Source: Jatrophihabitans sp.
GTDB taxonomy: Bacteria > Actinomycetota > Actinomycetes > Mycobacteriales > Jatrophihabitantaceae
Assembly (NCBI GenBank): GCA_025924515.1
Contig: JAICIE010000005.1
Location: 1-64,000 of the forward strand
Direction: 5' to 3'
Length of the DNA: 64,000 nt
Part shown: positions 1-10,244 of the stretch, piece after piece
Layout of the letters: every line of letters begins with the position of its first letter
Position numbering within the stretch: the first letter of the stretch is position 1
Made by a program: the position numbers and the translations under genes
Notes under the pieces: model-generated
Databases searched by the model: none
What the model was told of the DNA's origin: nothing
Seen by the model: only the letters and a program-made list of their open reading frames with translations

Positions 1-296
1 AACCGGTTCTCGAAAACCGCTACCTCATAGCTGGCGGCCGGAATTTCGGTCGAGCGGCCGTCCCGCGAGGGGCACAGCGGGCAGAGGTCTGCCGGCGGCT
101 TGTAGGTGCGGGTCTGGCGGTGCCCGGCGATCACCGCGAATTCCTGGAACAGCGGGTCGCAGCGCAACTGCGAGGAAGTCACCGCCGGCGGCAGGTCGGT
201 CCTGGCGTCCTTCGCGCTCCGGTCAGCGCCGGGTTCCCGGTCGTAATAGAACAGGTCCCGACCGTCGGCGAGAACGCTGTCGTGCCGGACCGTCAT
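1..296 (-). CDS. galT: Galactose-1-phosphate uridylyltransferase, N-terminal part (runs off left edge)
   Basis: Reverse translation from ATG at 296: MTVRHDSVLADGRDLFYYDREPG...QTRTYKPPADLCPLCPSRDGRSTEIPAASYEVAVFENRF; GalT-like CPLCP and FENRF motifs; divergent from galK. Confidence 0.88.
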   Translation of the reverse strand, partial: MTVRHDSVLADGRDLFYYDREPGADRSAKDARTDLPPAVTSSQLRCDPLFQEFAVIAGHRQTRTYKPPADLCPLCPSRDGRSTEIPAASYEVAVFENR

Positions 297-370
297 CGGG
301 CGCTCACTTCCGTCCTCGACAATGGGTATTCGCGAATCGATCAAACACCACGTCGGAAGGACGGATCACG

Positions 371-1468
<1,098 letters not shown>

Positions 1469-1518
1469 GCATCTCGTCCGACCGTTCCGGGCCGGTGGTC
1501 GACGGGAAGGATTCGGTC

Positions 1519-2568
1519 ATGTCCGATTCGACGTCCGGTGAGCTTTGCTACGTCAACCCGTCCGGCGAATACCGCCGCGACCAGAACTACATCCCCACGC
1601 GCATCACCGCGGACGGGCGAGACGGTTACCCGGTCGAGCCCGACCGCTACCGGCTCGTCGTCAGCCGTGCCTGCCCGTGGGCGAACCGTGCGATCATCGT
1701 GCGCCGGCTACTCGGCCTCGAACCGGTTCTGTCGATGGGGGTGTGCGGTCCGACCCACGACGAGCGCAGTTGGACCTTCGACCTGGATCGGGACGGGCGC
1801 GATCCCGTTTTGGGGATCGAACGACTGCAGGAGGCGTATCTCGCCCGGTTCCCCGACTACGACCGCGGCATCACGGTGCCGGCGATTGTCGAGATCGCGA
1901 GCGGACACGTGGTGACGAACGACTACGCCCAGATGACACTCGACTTGTCGACCGAGTGGCGCCGCTACCACCGTCGAGGTGCGCCGGACCTCTATCCCGA
2001 GCACTTGCGAGACGAGATGGACGAGGTCATGGAGTTTGTGTTCCGCGACGTCAACAACGGGGTCTACAAGTGCGGCTTCGCGGGAACTCAGGCCAGCTAC
2101 GAGCGCGCTTACCGGGCATTGTTCGAGCGGCTCGACTGGCTCTCGGAGCGCCTGCGCACGCGGCGTTACCTGATGGGGAATTCGATCACGGAGGCCGACG
2201 TTCGGCTATTCACCACCCTCGCCCGGTTCGACCCCGTGTACCACGGTCACTTCAAGTGCAACCGCCAGAAGTTGTCGGAGTTCCCCGTCCTGTGGGCGTA
2301 TGCGCGCGACCTGTTCCAGACCCCCGGATTCGGCGACACGATCGATTTCGTGCACATCAAGCGCCACTACTACCTGGTGCACGGAGAGATCAATCCGACG
2401 GGGATCGTCCCCGCCGGACCGGACCTGTCCAACTCGGTGACGCCGCACGGCCGCGACGAACTCGGCGGGCTCCCGTTCGGCGACGGCACCCCGCCCGGTC
2501 CTCCGGCGCCCGAGGAAGCGGTCGAGGAAGGGCACACGCCGCTCATCGTGCCGAGAAGGGCGGCCTGA
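1519..2568 (+). CDS. Glutathionyl-hydroquinone reductase-like / GST-family oxidoreductase (YqjG/ECM4 type)
   Basis: SRACPWANRAIIVRRLLGLE...GITVPAIVE...VTNDYAQMT...ITEADVRLFTTLARFDPVYHGHFKCN; ATG at 1519 preferred to 1465. Confidence 0.85.
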   Translation: MSDSTSGELCYVNPSGEYRRDQNYIPTRITADGRDGYPVEPDRYRLVVSRACPWANRAIIVRRLLGLEPVLSMGVCGPTHDERSWTFDLDRDGRDPVLGIERLQEAYLARFPDYDRGITVPAIVEIASGHVVTNDYAQMTLDLSTEWRRYHRRGAPDLYPEHLRDEMDEVMEFVFRDVNNGVYKCGFAGTQASYERAYRALFERLDWLSERLRTRRYLMGNSITEADVRLFTTLARFDPVYHGHFKCNRQKLSEFPVLWAYARDLFQTPGFGDTIDFVHIKRHYYLVHGEINPTGIVPAGPDLSNSVTPHGRDELGGLPFGDGTPPGPPAPEEAVEEGHTPLIVPRRAA

Positions 2569-2570
2569 CG

Positions 2571-3065
2571 GTGTCCGTCCTGACCGCCATCGGGCGAGGG
2601 AACCAGGCTTATTCCGGCACGCATCCGGAGGGCATGGCGGCACAACCGCGGCAACGGTTGGCGGTCGTGACGTGCATGGACGCGCGGATCGACGTGCTAC
2701 CGGCGCTCGGCCTTGAGCTCGGTGACGCACACGTCCTGCGCAATGCCGGCGGCGTGGTAACCGACGACGTGCTGCGATCGCTGGCCATAAGCCAGCGGGC
2801 ACTCGGCACCACGGCGCTGGCGTTGATCCACCACACCCGCTGCGGAATGCTTGGTTTCGACGACACAGCGTTCCGAGCGACGCTGGCCACCTCGGGCGGT
2901 ACGCCGCCTCCCTGGGACGTCCCCGGATTCGACGATGTGCACGAAGCCGTGCGCCGGGCGGTCGCCGCGGTCCGGCAGTGTCAGTGGCTGGAATACCGCG
3001 AGGACGTGCGCGGGTTCGTGTTCGACGTCGACTCCGGCCTGTTGCAGCCGGTAGACGCCCCGTGA
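2571..3065 (+). CDS. Beta-class carbonic anhydrase
   Basis: VVTCMDARIDV...HVLRNAGGVVTDDVLRSL...HHTRCGM zinc/active-site motifs; GTG start. Confidence 0.9.
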   Translation: MSVLTAIGRGNQAYSGTHPEGMAAQPRQRLAVVTCMDARIDVLPALGLELGDAHVLRNAGGVVTDDVLRSLAISQRALGTTALALIHHTRCGMLGFDDTAFRATLATSGGTPPPWDVPGFDDVHEAVRRAVAAVRQCQWLEYREDVRGFVFDVDSGLLQPVDAP

Positions 3066-3074
3066 CATCAAAGA

Positions 3075-3100
3075 AAGGCGGCGGGATCCCCCGCCGCCTT
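3075..3100. terminator. Bidirectional stem-loop terminator between convergent genes
   Basis: AAGGCGGCGGG-atcc-CCCGCCGCCTT perfect 11-bp stem between convergent CDS ends. Confidence 0.88.
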
Positions 3101-3113
3101 CCCTGAATCCGAC

Positions 3114-3473
3114 TCAGCCCTGGTGTGCGGACTCGAACGCCTCGATGACGGACGAGGCGATGCGACCGCGCTCCGACACCGAGTACCCGTTCTCGGCCGC
3201 CCACGCCCGGATCGCGCCGAGATCGCGCTTGTTGCTCCCCGAATTGCCCCGCGCAGAGCGCCCACTCGGGCGCCGACGGGTGGCACCGCCGCCTCGGGTC
3301 CGGCGGGCGGCCTTGACATAAGGCCGCATCGCCTTCTCGAAGGCTTGGTAATTCTTGCGACTCAGCTCGATCTCGTATCCGGCGCCCTCCCACGAGAACG
3401 ACACGGTCTTGTCGCCCGGGGAACCGTCCAGATCGTCGACCAGCATCTCTTGGACCACAGTTTTCTTCGCCAT
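3114..3473 (-). CDS. lsr2: Lsr2 nucleoid-associated protein (H-NS-like)
   Basis: MAKKTVVQEMLVDDLDGSPGDKTVSFSWEGAGYEIELSRKNYQAFEKAMRPYV...IRAWAAENGYSVSERGRI. Confidence 0.95.
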   Translation of the reverse strand: MAKKTVVQEMLVDDLDGSPGDKTVSFSWEGAGYEIELSRKNYQAFEKAMRPYVKAARRTRGGGATRRRPSGRSARGNSGSNKRDLGAIRAWAAENGYSVSERGRIASSVIEAFESAHQG

Positions 3474-3664
3474 ACGCTCATTGAACCACGGCCTAACAAG
3501 GAATGCGTAGAGAGAGGTCGGTTTCCACTCCTGCGGACGTACTTTCGCCCCATTCGGACCGCCGCAGCCGCCCCTGCACCGGTAATACAACTGTCGCGAC
3601 GGCCCTTTGGACTGCATATCCCGCGGACGGCTCGGGAGGCTTCAGTACCGTGCCGTCAAAGACG

Positions 3665-4951
3665 ATGAGGAGGCTGAGGTTGCACTCGAACGCGGACGTC
3701 GTTGTGGTAGGCGCGGGGCTCGCCGGTTTGGCGGCAGCGCGGGATCTCTGTGCAGCCGGGTTAGACACCGTTGTTCTGGAAGGTTCCGATTCCCCGGGAG
3801 GGCGGGTGCGCACCGACCGCGTCGACGGCTTGCTGCTCGACCGCGGCTTCCAGATCTTCCTATCCGCCTATCCGCAGGCTGCACGAGTATGGGACCTGGC
3901 CGCACTGAGATTGCGCGCGTTCGACGCCGGCCTCATGGTCTGCCACGGTCGCGGCCGCCACCTGGTCGGTGATCCGCGCCGCCTGCCCGCCGCCACCCTC
4001 TCCACCGCGAGCCTGCCGATTGGCTCGCCGCGCGAGAAAGTCGCGCTGGCGCGCTTTCTCTTGGCGTCCGCCTACGCGCCGGCGCGCGCGATCAAGCATG
4101 GCGAGGACGTCAGCCTCGGCGATGCGCTGCGGCGCCGCGGACTGACCGGACCGCTCGGGGTCGGCGTTCTCGGCACGTTTCTCGCCGGCGTCCTCGGCGG
4201 GGAGGAGATGCGCACGTCGGCGCGCTACACCCGACTCGTGATGCGGTGTTTCGTCCGCGGCGACGCCGCCGTGCCGGCGCTGGGAATGCAAGCGCTCCCG
4301 GACCAGCTCGCGGCGGCGCTACCGCACGGCGTCCTCTCTTGCAATGCGCGCGTGCGCAAGGTCACTACGGCGGGAGGCGGAGCGCACGTACAGACGGAAA
4401 ACGGTAGCGTCCGCGCACGGTCGGTGATCGTGGCCGCCGATCCGGTTACGGCGGCGGAACTTATCGGCATCCCGTCGCCGCGAATGCGGGGGCTCACGAC
4501 CTATTACCACCTCGCCCCTGACTCACCGACAACTCGGGCGCTCCTGCACATAGACGCAGCTCGCCGCGGGCCGATCGTCAATACGATCGTCCTCACGAAC
4601 GCGGCTCCCCTGTATGCGCCGGGCCGCCATCTCGTGGCATCGACCGTGCTGGGGGCCGATGCTTCGCAAGAGTCGGAGGTGCGGCGACATGCCGGCCTTA
4701 TCTACGGCGTCGGCACCGGCTCCTGGGAACACGTGCACACGTACCGCATTCCGTCCGCGCTGCCGGACCTGCCCGGCGGCGCTCCGCTGATGAAGCCGGT
4801 CGACCTCGGCAACGGCATCTTCGTCGCCGGCGACCACCGTGACACCCCGTCCATTCAGGGCGCAGTGGTGTCCGGACGCCGAGCCGCCGCAGCGGTGCTG
4901 CGGCGGCTGGCGAACCCTGGTTCCGCCGACCGTCAGGCCGCGAGGGCCTGA
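3665..4951 (+). CDS. FAD-dependent oxidoreductase (amine oxidase/phytoene desaturase-like)
   Basis: VVVVGAGLAGLAAARDLCAAGLDTVVLEGSDSPGGRVRT Rossmann motif; C-terminal GIFVAGDHRDTPSIQGAVVSGRRAA. Confidence 0.88.
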   Translation: MRRLRLHSNADVVVVGAGLAGLAAARDLCAAGLDTVVLEGSDSPGGRVRTDRVDGLLLDRGFQIFLSAYPQAARVWDLAALRLRAFDAGLMVCHGRGRHLVGDPRRLPAATLSTASLPIGSPREKVALARFLLASAYAPARAIKHGEDVSLGDALRRRGLTGPLGVGVLGTFLAGVLGGEEMRTSARYTRLVMRCFVRGDAAVPALGMQALPDQLAAALPHGVLSCNARVRKVTTAGGGAHVQTENGSVRARSVIVAADPVTAAELIGIPSPRMRGLTTYYHLAPDSPTTRALLHIDAARRGPIVNTIVLTNAAPLYAPGRHLVASTVLGADASQESEVRRHAGLIYGVGTGSWEHVHTYRIPSALPDLPGGAPLMKPVDLGNGIFVAGDHRDTPSIQGAVVSGRRAAAAVLRRLANPGSADRQAARA

Positions 4952-6678
4952 CGCTGCTCGACCTGCTGGGACTGATCGCCATGCACGTATTTCCGTCCGC
5001 GCAGCAGCGAGGCCGTCGCACCGATCAGCGACATCGCGATCGCCATCAGGAAGACGATGACCAACCCGTTGTGGAACGGCTGCGAGATCAGGTGCGGGAA
5101 GAACTCGCGTCCGGTGAGCGTCGTCCGGTCGGCCGCCGGGAGCTGGGCGATCGCCCGCGGTCCGAGCAGCGTCTGGATCGGGTTGTAGCCGAGGAAGGCG
5201 GCGAACAAGCTGCCTACCGGCGGCTGGTTCGCAACGGCCTGGGCGAGCCCCGTCGGAACGTGGTGGGAGGTCAGGCCGGTACGCAACGTCTGCGGCAGCG
5301 TGGCCGCGAGCCCGGCAATCATGAGGGAGAAGAAGACTCCGATCGACAGCGACGACCCGGCGTTGAAGAAGGTGCCGCGCATGCCCGACGCGGCGCCGCG
5401 CTGATCGGCAGGAACGCTGTTCATGATCGCTGTCGTGTTCGGCGACGAGAAGAGTCCCGAGCCGATGCCGTTCAGGACCAACAGTCCGGCGAAGGCCCAA
5501 TAGCTGAAGTCGGTGGGCAGCAGCATGAGGCCGAGGAAGCTCAGCGCTACCAGGACGAGCCCGCCGGTGGCGAAGGCCCGCGCACCGAAGCGGTCGGAGA
5601 GGGCTCCGGAGATGGGGCCGGCCACCAGGAACGACACGGTCAGCGGCAGGAGATAGATCCCGGCCCACAGCGGAGTGTGCTCGAACGCGTAGCCGTGCAG
5701 GGGCAACCAGATGCCCTGCAGCCAAATGATCAGTATGAACTGCAGGCCGCCGCGCGCCACGGAAGCAAGAAGTCCCGCCAGGTTCCCCGCCCAGAACGGC
5801 CGGATGCGGAACAGGCGCATGGCGAACATCGGCTCCGGAACCTTCGTCTCCACGACGCAGAACGCGGCCAGCAGGACGGTGCCGCCGATCAGACCGGCTA
5901 GGACCAGCGGGCTCGTCCAGCCCATGGTGTGTCCCCCATAGGGCTGGATGCCGTAGGTGATTGCGACCAGCAATGCGGTGAGCCCGATCGCGAACAGCGA
6001 GTTCCCCCACCAGTCCACCTTCGCCGGACGGCGCTCGCTGAGCTCGTGCAGGCTGAGGTAGGACCAGAGGGTGCCCAGCACGCCGAAGGGCACGGAGACG
6101 AAGAAGATGAGCCGCCAGTCGACCTCGGACAGCAGACCGCCCACGATGAGACCGATGAAGGATCCGGCGATGGCAGCCACCTGGTTGATCCCCAGGGCCA
6201 TGCCGCGGCGCTCGACCGGAAAGGCGTCGGTGAGGATCGCGGTCGAGTTGGCGAACAGCATGGCCGCCCCCACGCCTTGCACCAGCCGCCAGATGATCAG
6301 CCACAGCGCCCCGTCGCCGCCGTGCAGGGGGTCCAGCGCGAGCGCGACCGAACCTGCGGTGAAGACGACGAACCCGGAGTTGTAGATCTTCACCCGTCCG
6401 TACATGTCGCCCAGTCGGCCCAGGCTGACCACCAGGACGGCGGTGACGACGAGAAAGCCCATGAGCGTCCACAGCAGGTAGCTGACGTTGCCCGGCGCCA
6501 GCGGGTTGAGCCGTATCCCGCGGAAGATTGCCGGCAGCGAGATCACCACGATCGAGGAGTTGATCGTCGCCATCAGCACGCCGAGCGTGGTGTTGGACAG
6601 TGCGACCCACTTGTAGCGCGGGTGATCCTTGTCGAAGCCGATCGTGCGGCGCTCGGGAGCTGCGGTCGGAGCCGTCAC
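4933..6678 (-). CDS. MFS drug exporter, DHA2/EmrB-QacA-like
   Basis: 581 aa, many TM segments, SLGRLGDMYGRVKIYNSG motif; overlaps the convergent oxidoreductase end by 19 bp. Confidence 0.9.
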   Translation of the reverse strand: MTAPTAAPERRTIGFDKDHPRYKWVALSNTTLGVLMATINSSIVVISLPAIFRGIRLNPLAPGNVSYLLWTLMGFLVVTAVLVVSLGRLGDMYGRVKIYNSGFVVFTAGSVALALDPLHGGDGALWLIIWRLVQGVGAAMLFANSTAILTDAFPVERRGMALGINQVAAIAGSFIGLIVGGLLSEVDWRLIFFVSVPFGVLGTLWSYLSLHELSERRPAKVDWWGNSLFAIGLTALLVAITYGIQPYGGHTMGWTSPLVLAGLIGGTVLLAAFCVVETKVPEPMFAMRLFRIRPFWAGNLAGLLASVARGGLQFILIIWLQGIWLPLHGYAFEHTPLWAGIYLLPLTVSFLVAGPISGALSDRFGARAFATGGLVLVALSFLGLMLLPTDFSYWAFAGLLVLNGIGSGLFSSPNTTAIMNSVPADQRGAASGMRGTFFNAGSSLSIGVFFSLMIAGLAATLPQTLRTGLTSHHVPTGLAQAVANQPPVGSLFAAFLGYNPIQTLLGPRAIAQLPAADRTTLTGREFFPHLISQPFHNGLVIVFLMAIAMSLIGATASLLRGRKYVHGDQSQQVEQRQALAA

Positions 6679-6693
6679 GCGGTGCCCTCCAAG

Positions 6694-6722
6694 GTATTAC
6701 TCGTTAGCCTAACTAACAATAC
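6694..6722. promoter_or_regulatory. Interrupted inverted repeat, candidate operator upstream of MFS exporter
   Basis: GTATT-N4-GTTAG-C-CTAAC-N4-AATAC, symmetric about 6708; lies 16 bp upstream of the MFS ATG. Confidence 0.6.
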
Positions 6723-7137
6723 CCAGAAGCGAGGACGTATTCCCCGCCGTCCCAGAACATCCCGGGCCGTCCGCGAGCAACGACGGGCTCGCCGGGCCCC
6801 AGCCGAGATTGGCGGGTTCCCCTCTCATCAGGAGCAGCGCCGCCAATCCTGCCGGGGCCGTCGACCAGCACGGCCCGGTCGACCCCCAGCGGCGTGACAG
6901 CGGGCTCCACCCGACCCCCAGCTCGCCGCCACTGGTGGCCGGCGGCGACTCAGGGCCCGCTGAGCCTCTCCTCGCTCCCGATCATCCAGCGGTCAGGGTA
7001 GATCCAGTTCGGGACGGGAGCACGGACGTCGTCGGCAACAGCGCAGACTTCCCGCGTCTTCCAGGACCACCCCAAGGAGACCTGATGACCATCAGCCCAG
7101 ATAGGACCACCGACGTCGTTGCGTCTGAGCCACGGCC

Positions 7138-7884
7138 TCACCGCGGCCAGCCGGGCTCACGGCGGGAATTGATCACGAGATTCTGCACGAACGTGTCCGG
7201 CGGAAGCGTGATCATGAATTCGATGGCCGACGCAACGGTGTCCGCGTCCATCATCACCTCATCGGAGAGGTGCCACTGCTCCATCATCGGAGTGTTCATC
7301 GCGCTCGGCATCAATCCGTGAATGCGGACCGGCCAGTGGTACTCGTAAGCCTCGCGCTGCATCACCTCGGTGAGCTTCGCCAGCGCCGCCTTCGACGAGT
7401 TGTAGGCGCCGGCGTCGGTGCCGACGGTGATAGCCGAGATCGAGATGACGTTGACGATGTCGGCCGGACGGGACCGCTCGCCGGCGGCGACAACCCGGCG
7501 CAGGAATGCGCGGCTGGTGAACAGCGGACCTGACTGGTTCACGCCGATCACTTGATGCCACTGCTCGTCGCTGAGGTCGAGCAGCGACGCGCCGCGGTCG
7601 GTACCGGCATTGTTGATCAAGCAGTCGAAGGTGTCGCCGAATTGGTCGAACAACTCGTCGAACGCCTGGTCGACATTCACCGAGTCGGTGACGTCGAGCT
7701 GTACGGCCAGTGCCGCACCACCCGCCTGCTCGATCAGCGAGACGGTGTCCTTGGCGGCGTCCGCGCGTACGTCGGCCACGACGACGCGGACTCCGCGACC
7801 GGCGAGTCGCAGTGAGGTGGCGCGTCCGAGACCGCTGCCACCTCCGGTGATCAGAGCGGTGCGCGCGGCGAGGGGTGGTCCCAT
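7138..7884 (-). CDS. SDR family oxidoreductase
   Basis: ALITGGGSGLGRATSLRLAGRG, NNAG, YNSSKAAL motifs. Confidence 0.92.
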   Translation of the reverse strand: MGPPLAARTALITGGGSGLGRATSLRLAGRGVRVVVADVRADAAKDTVSLIEQAGGAALAVQLDVTDSVNVDQAFDELFDQFGDTFDCLINNAGTDRGASLLDLSDEQWHQVIGVNQSGPLFTSRAFLRRVVAAGERSRPADIVNVISISAITVGTDAGAYNSSKAALAKLTEVMQREAYEYHWPVRIHGLMPSAMNTPMMEQWHLSDEVMMDADTVASAIEFMITLPPDTFVQNLVINSRREPGWPR

Positions 7885-8083
7885 GCGGTCACCCCACCAT
7901 GAGGACGGTCAGGGGGTCGAGCCGACCCGCCGTCTCTGAGCGAGCGTGCGGAGGCTCCTCCCGCCCTGACCACCGGCCCGGACCTGCGCCTCGCCGACAT
8001 ACCCGCTGAGCTGAGCGTCACAGCAGTCGGGACTATGCGCCGATGGCCTAACCTCTTGTCGTGACGTCGCGAGGGGATCGGCC

Positions 8084-9340
8084 GTGAGCTCGGCGACGCG
8101 CGTCTTCATCGCGCGCCTCGCCGGCATCGGTGTTTTCGACCCCAACGGCGACCAACTCGGTCGAGTGCGCGACGCGGTGACCTCGCTGCGGGTCGACCGC
8201 CAGCCGCCCCGCGTCCTCGGGCTCGTCGTCGAGATCCAGCCGCGGCACCGGGTGTTCGTTCCGATGGGACGGTTGACCCGCATCGAGCCGGACCAGGTGG
8301 TCCTGTCCTCGGGCACCATCAACATGAAGCGATTCGAGCGACGGGTCAACGAGATCCTCGTCCTCGCCGAACTCCTGGATCGAACGGTCACCGTCCGCGA
8401 GGGCGGAAAGCGGGCGACCGTCGTCGACGCCGGGATGGAGCAGAGCCGCACGCGCGACTGGGTGATAACCCGCCTGGCGGTGCGGACCCCGGGCGCCAGG
8501 CTGGCGCGCCGCCGCGGTCAGCTGTTCCAGGTGGAGTGGGGCGAGGTGGACGGCCTCGCCCTGCCCGAACAGAACCAGGGCACCAACGCCCTGCTCTCGA
8601 CATTGTCGGACATGCGGCCGGCGGACGTGGCCAGTGCGCTTCTGGACATGCCGCAGAAGCGGCGCCTCGAAGTGGTCAAGGCGCTCGACGACGAGCGGCT
8701 GGCCGACATCATGCAGGAGCTCCCCGAGGACGATCAGGTCAAGATCTTCGCTGCGCTGCCCGACGAGCGGGCCGCGGACGTCCTCGAGGCAATGGACGAC
8801 GACGACGCCGCCGACCTGCTCGGGGAGATGTCCGCCGCCGACCAGCAGCGGCTTCTGCAACTGATGGAGCCCGACGAGGCCGAACCCGTGCGCCGGCTGA
8901 TGAGCTACGCCGACTACACGGCAGGAGGCCTGATGACCTCCGAACCGGTGGTCATGCTGCCTGACGCGACGGTGGCCGAGGCGCTCGCCCGCGTGCGCAA
9001 CCCCGAACTGTCCCCCGCGATCGCCGCCCAGGTCTTCGTCGTGCGGCCGCCGCAGGCCACTCCCACGGGACGATTCCTCGGCACGGCGCACCTGCAGGCA
9101 TTGCTTCGCGAGCCGCCGCACGCTCTCGTGAGCGGCATGGTCGAGAAGGACACCGGGGCGCTGCGTCCGGACACGCCGATCGACCAGGTGACGCGGCACC
9201 TGGCGACCTACAACCTCGTCGCAGCCCCCGTCGTCGACGAGCATGATCGGCTGCTCGGCGCGGTGTCTGTCGACGACGTCCTCGATCACCTTCTGCCGGA
9301 GGGGTGGCGCGACGGCGACCGGGTCGGCAGCCGTGGCTGA
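8084..9340 (+). CDS. PRC-barrel / MgtE N-terminal / CBS-pair protein lacking an MgtE channel domain
   Basis: MgtE-N helical repeat (DMRPADVASALLDMPQKRRLEVVKALDDERLADIMQELPEDDQ), two CBS domains, no hydrophobic C-terminus; resembles Mtb Rv1232c. Confidence 0.85.
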   Translation: MSSATRVFIARLAGIGVFDPNGDQLGRVRDAVTSLRVDRQPPRVLGLVVEIQPRHRVFVPMGRLTRIEPDQVVLSSGTINMKRFERRVNEILVLAELLDRTVTVREGGKRATVVDAGMEQSRTRDWVITRLAVRTPGARLARRRGQLFQVEWGEVDGLALPEQNQGTNALLSTLSDMRPADVASALLDMPQKRRLEVVKALDDERLADIMQELPEDDQVKIFAALPDERAADVLEAMDDDDAADLLGEMSAADQQRLLQLMEPDEAEPVRRLMSYADYTAGGLMTSEPVVMLPDATVAEALARVRNPELSPAIAAQVFVVRPPQATPTGRFLGTAHLQALLREPPHALVSGMVEKDTGALRPDTPIDQVTRHLATYNLVAAPVVDEHDRLLGAVSVDDVLDHLLPEGWRDGDRVGSRG

Positions 9341-9824
9341 GCCGAGGATCCGGCTGGACCAGCCGAAGGTCGAGCGGCGACCGCGGCTGCGAATGGATCC
9401 CGACGCCTTCGGGCGGCTCACCGAGCGGATAGCGCGCTTCCTCGGGACCGGCCGCTACCTGTTGTTCCAGACGGTGGTCGTCGTCGTCTGGATCTTGTGG
9501 AACACGACCGCGCCGCACCATTGGCGTTTCGACCCGTGGGCCCCGACAAAATTCATCTTCCTGACGCTGATCTTGTCCTTGCAGGCCTCCTACTCCGCGC
9601 CGCTGATCCTCCTGGCGCAGAACCGGCAGGACGACCGCGACCGGGTCAACCTCGAGGCCGACCGCGACGAAGCCCGCCAGTCGAAGGCCGATCTCGAGTA
9701 CCTGGCGCGGGAGCTCGCCGCGATCCGGATGGCGCTCGGCGAGGTCGCGACCCGTGACTTCCTCCGCTCCGAACTGGCGCGGGTGGAGGCGGCGCGGGAG
9801 CGCGAGGAGGAGCGCGTCGACTGA
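9333..9824 (+). CDS. DUF1003 membrane protein
   Basis: FGRLTERIARFLGTGRYLLFQTVVVVVWILWNT...FILTLILSLQASYSAPLILLAQNRQDDRDR; GTG start overlapping upstream gene. Confidence 0.9.
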   Translation: MAEPRIRLDQPKVERRPRLRMDPDAFGRLTERIARFLGTGRYLLFQTVVVVVWILWNTTAPHHWRFDPWAPTKFIFLTLILSLQASYSAPLILLAQNRQDDRDRVNLEADRDEARQSKADLEYLARELAAIRMALGEVATRDFLRSELARVEAAREREEERVD

Positions 9825-9833
9825 CTCCCGGGC

Positions 9834-9940
9834 GCAGCGCGGCGGGTGCCTTGCCGAGGGCACGACCGGCACCGCGGCGGGGTGCCTTGCCGAGGGCACG
9901 ACCGGCAGCGCGGCCGGGGTGCGTGCCTAGGGCACGACCC
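9834..9940. repeat. Three 35/36-bp tandem repeats that include the azlD stop region
   Basis: Units 9834-9868, 9869-9904, 9905-9940: GCASCGCGGCSGGGTGCCTTGCCGAGGGCACGACCG; each has a GTGCC...GGCAC stem. Confidence 0.88.
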
Positions 9941-10244
9941 GCAGCGCGGCGGCGACCACGGCGGCGAGGACGATCACGACGAGGAAGGGCGCGCGCCGCC
10001 AGACCGCCACCGCTCCGGCGGCGAACCCGGCGATGCGGGCTGCGTCGATGTCATAGGAGCTGCCGGCGGCCAGCAATTCCACCACCACCAGCGCAGCGAG
10101 TAGGGCGACCGGCAGCAGCGAGACCGCGCGGCGCACGGCCGGACGGTCCAGCACCCGCGGAGGGAGCACATAGCCGATGATCTTGAGCAGATAACAGCCC
10201 GCGCACGTCCCGGCCACCAGCACCCACAGCGACCCGTCGCTCAC
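9927..10244 (-). CDS. azlD: AzlD family branched-chain amino-acid transport protein
   Basis: 105 aa small TM protein directly downstream of azlC. Confidence 0.85.
   Translation of the reverse strand: MSDGSLWVLVAGTCAGCYLLKIIGYVLPPRVLDRPAVRRAVSLLPVALLAALVVVELLAAGSSYDIDAARIAGFAAGAVAVWRRAPFLVVIVLAAVVAAALRVVP

Noticed and set aside
2206-3393. 395-aa minus-strand ORF over the carbonic anhydrase
   Set aside because: Low-complexity Arg/Pro/Gly composition; overlaps confident genes on both strands.
4523-6610. 695-aa minus-strand ORF and 306/322-aa plus-strand ORFs over the MFS gene
   Set aside because: Arg/Pro/Ala-rich composition without motifs; shadows of the real MFS frame.
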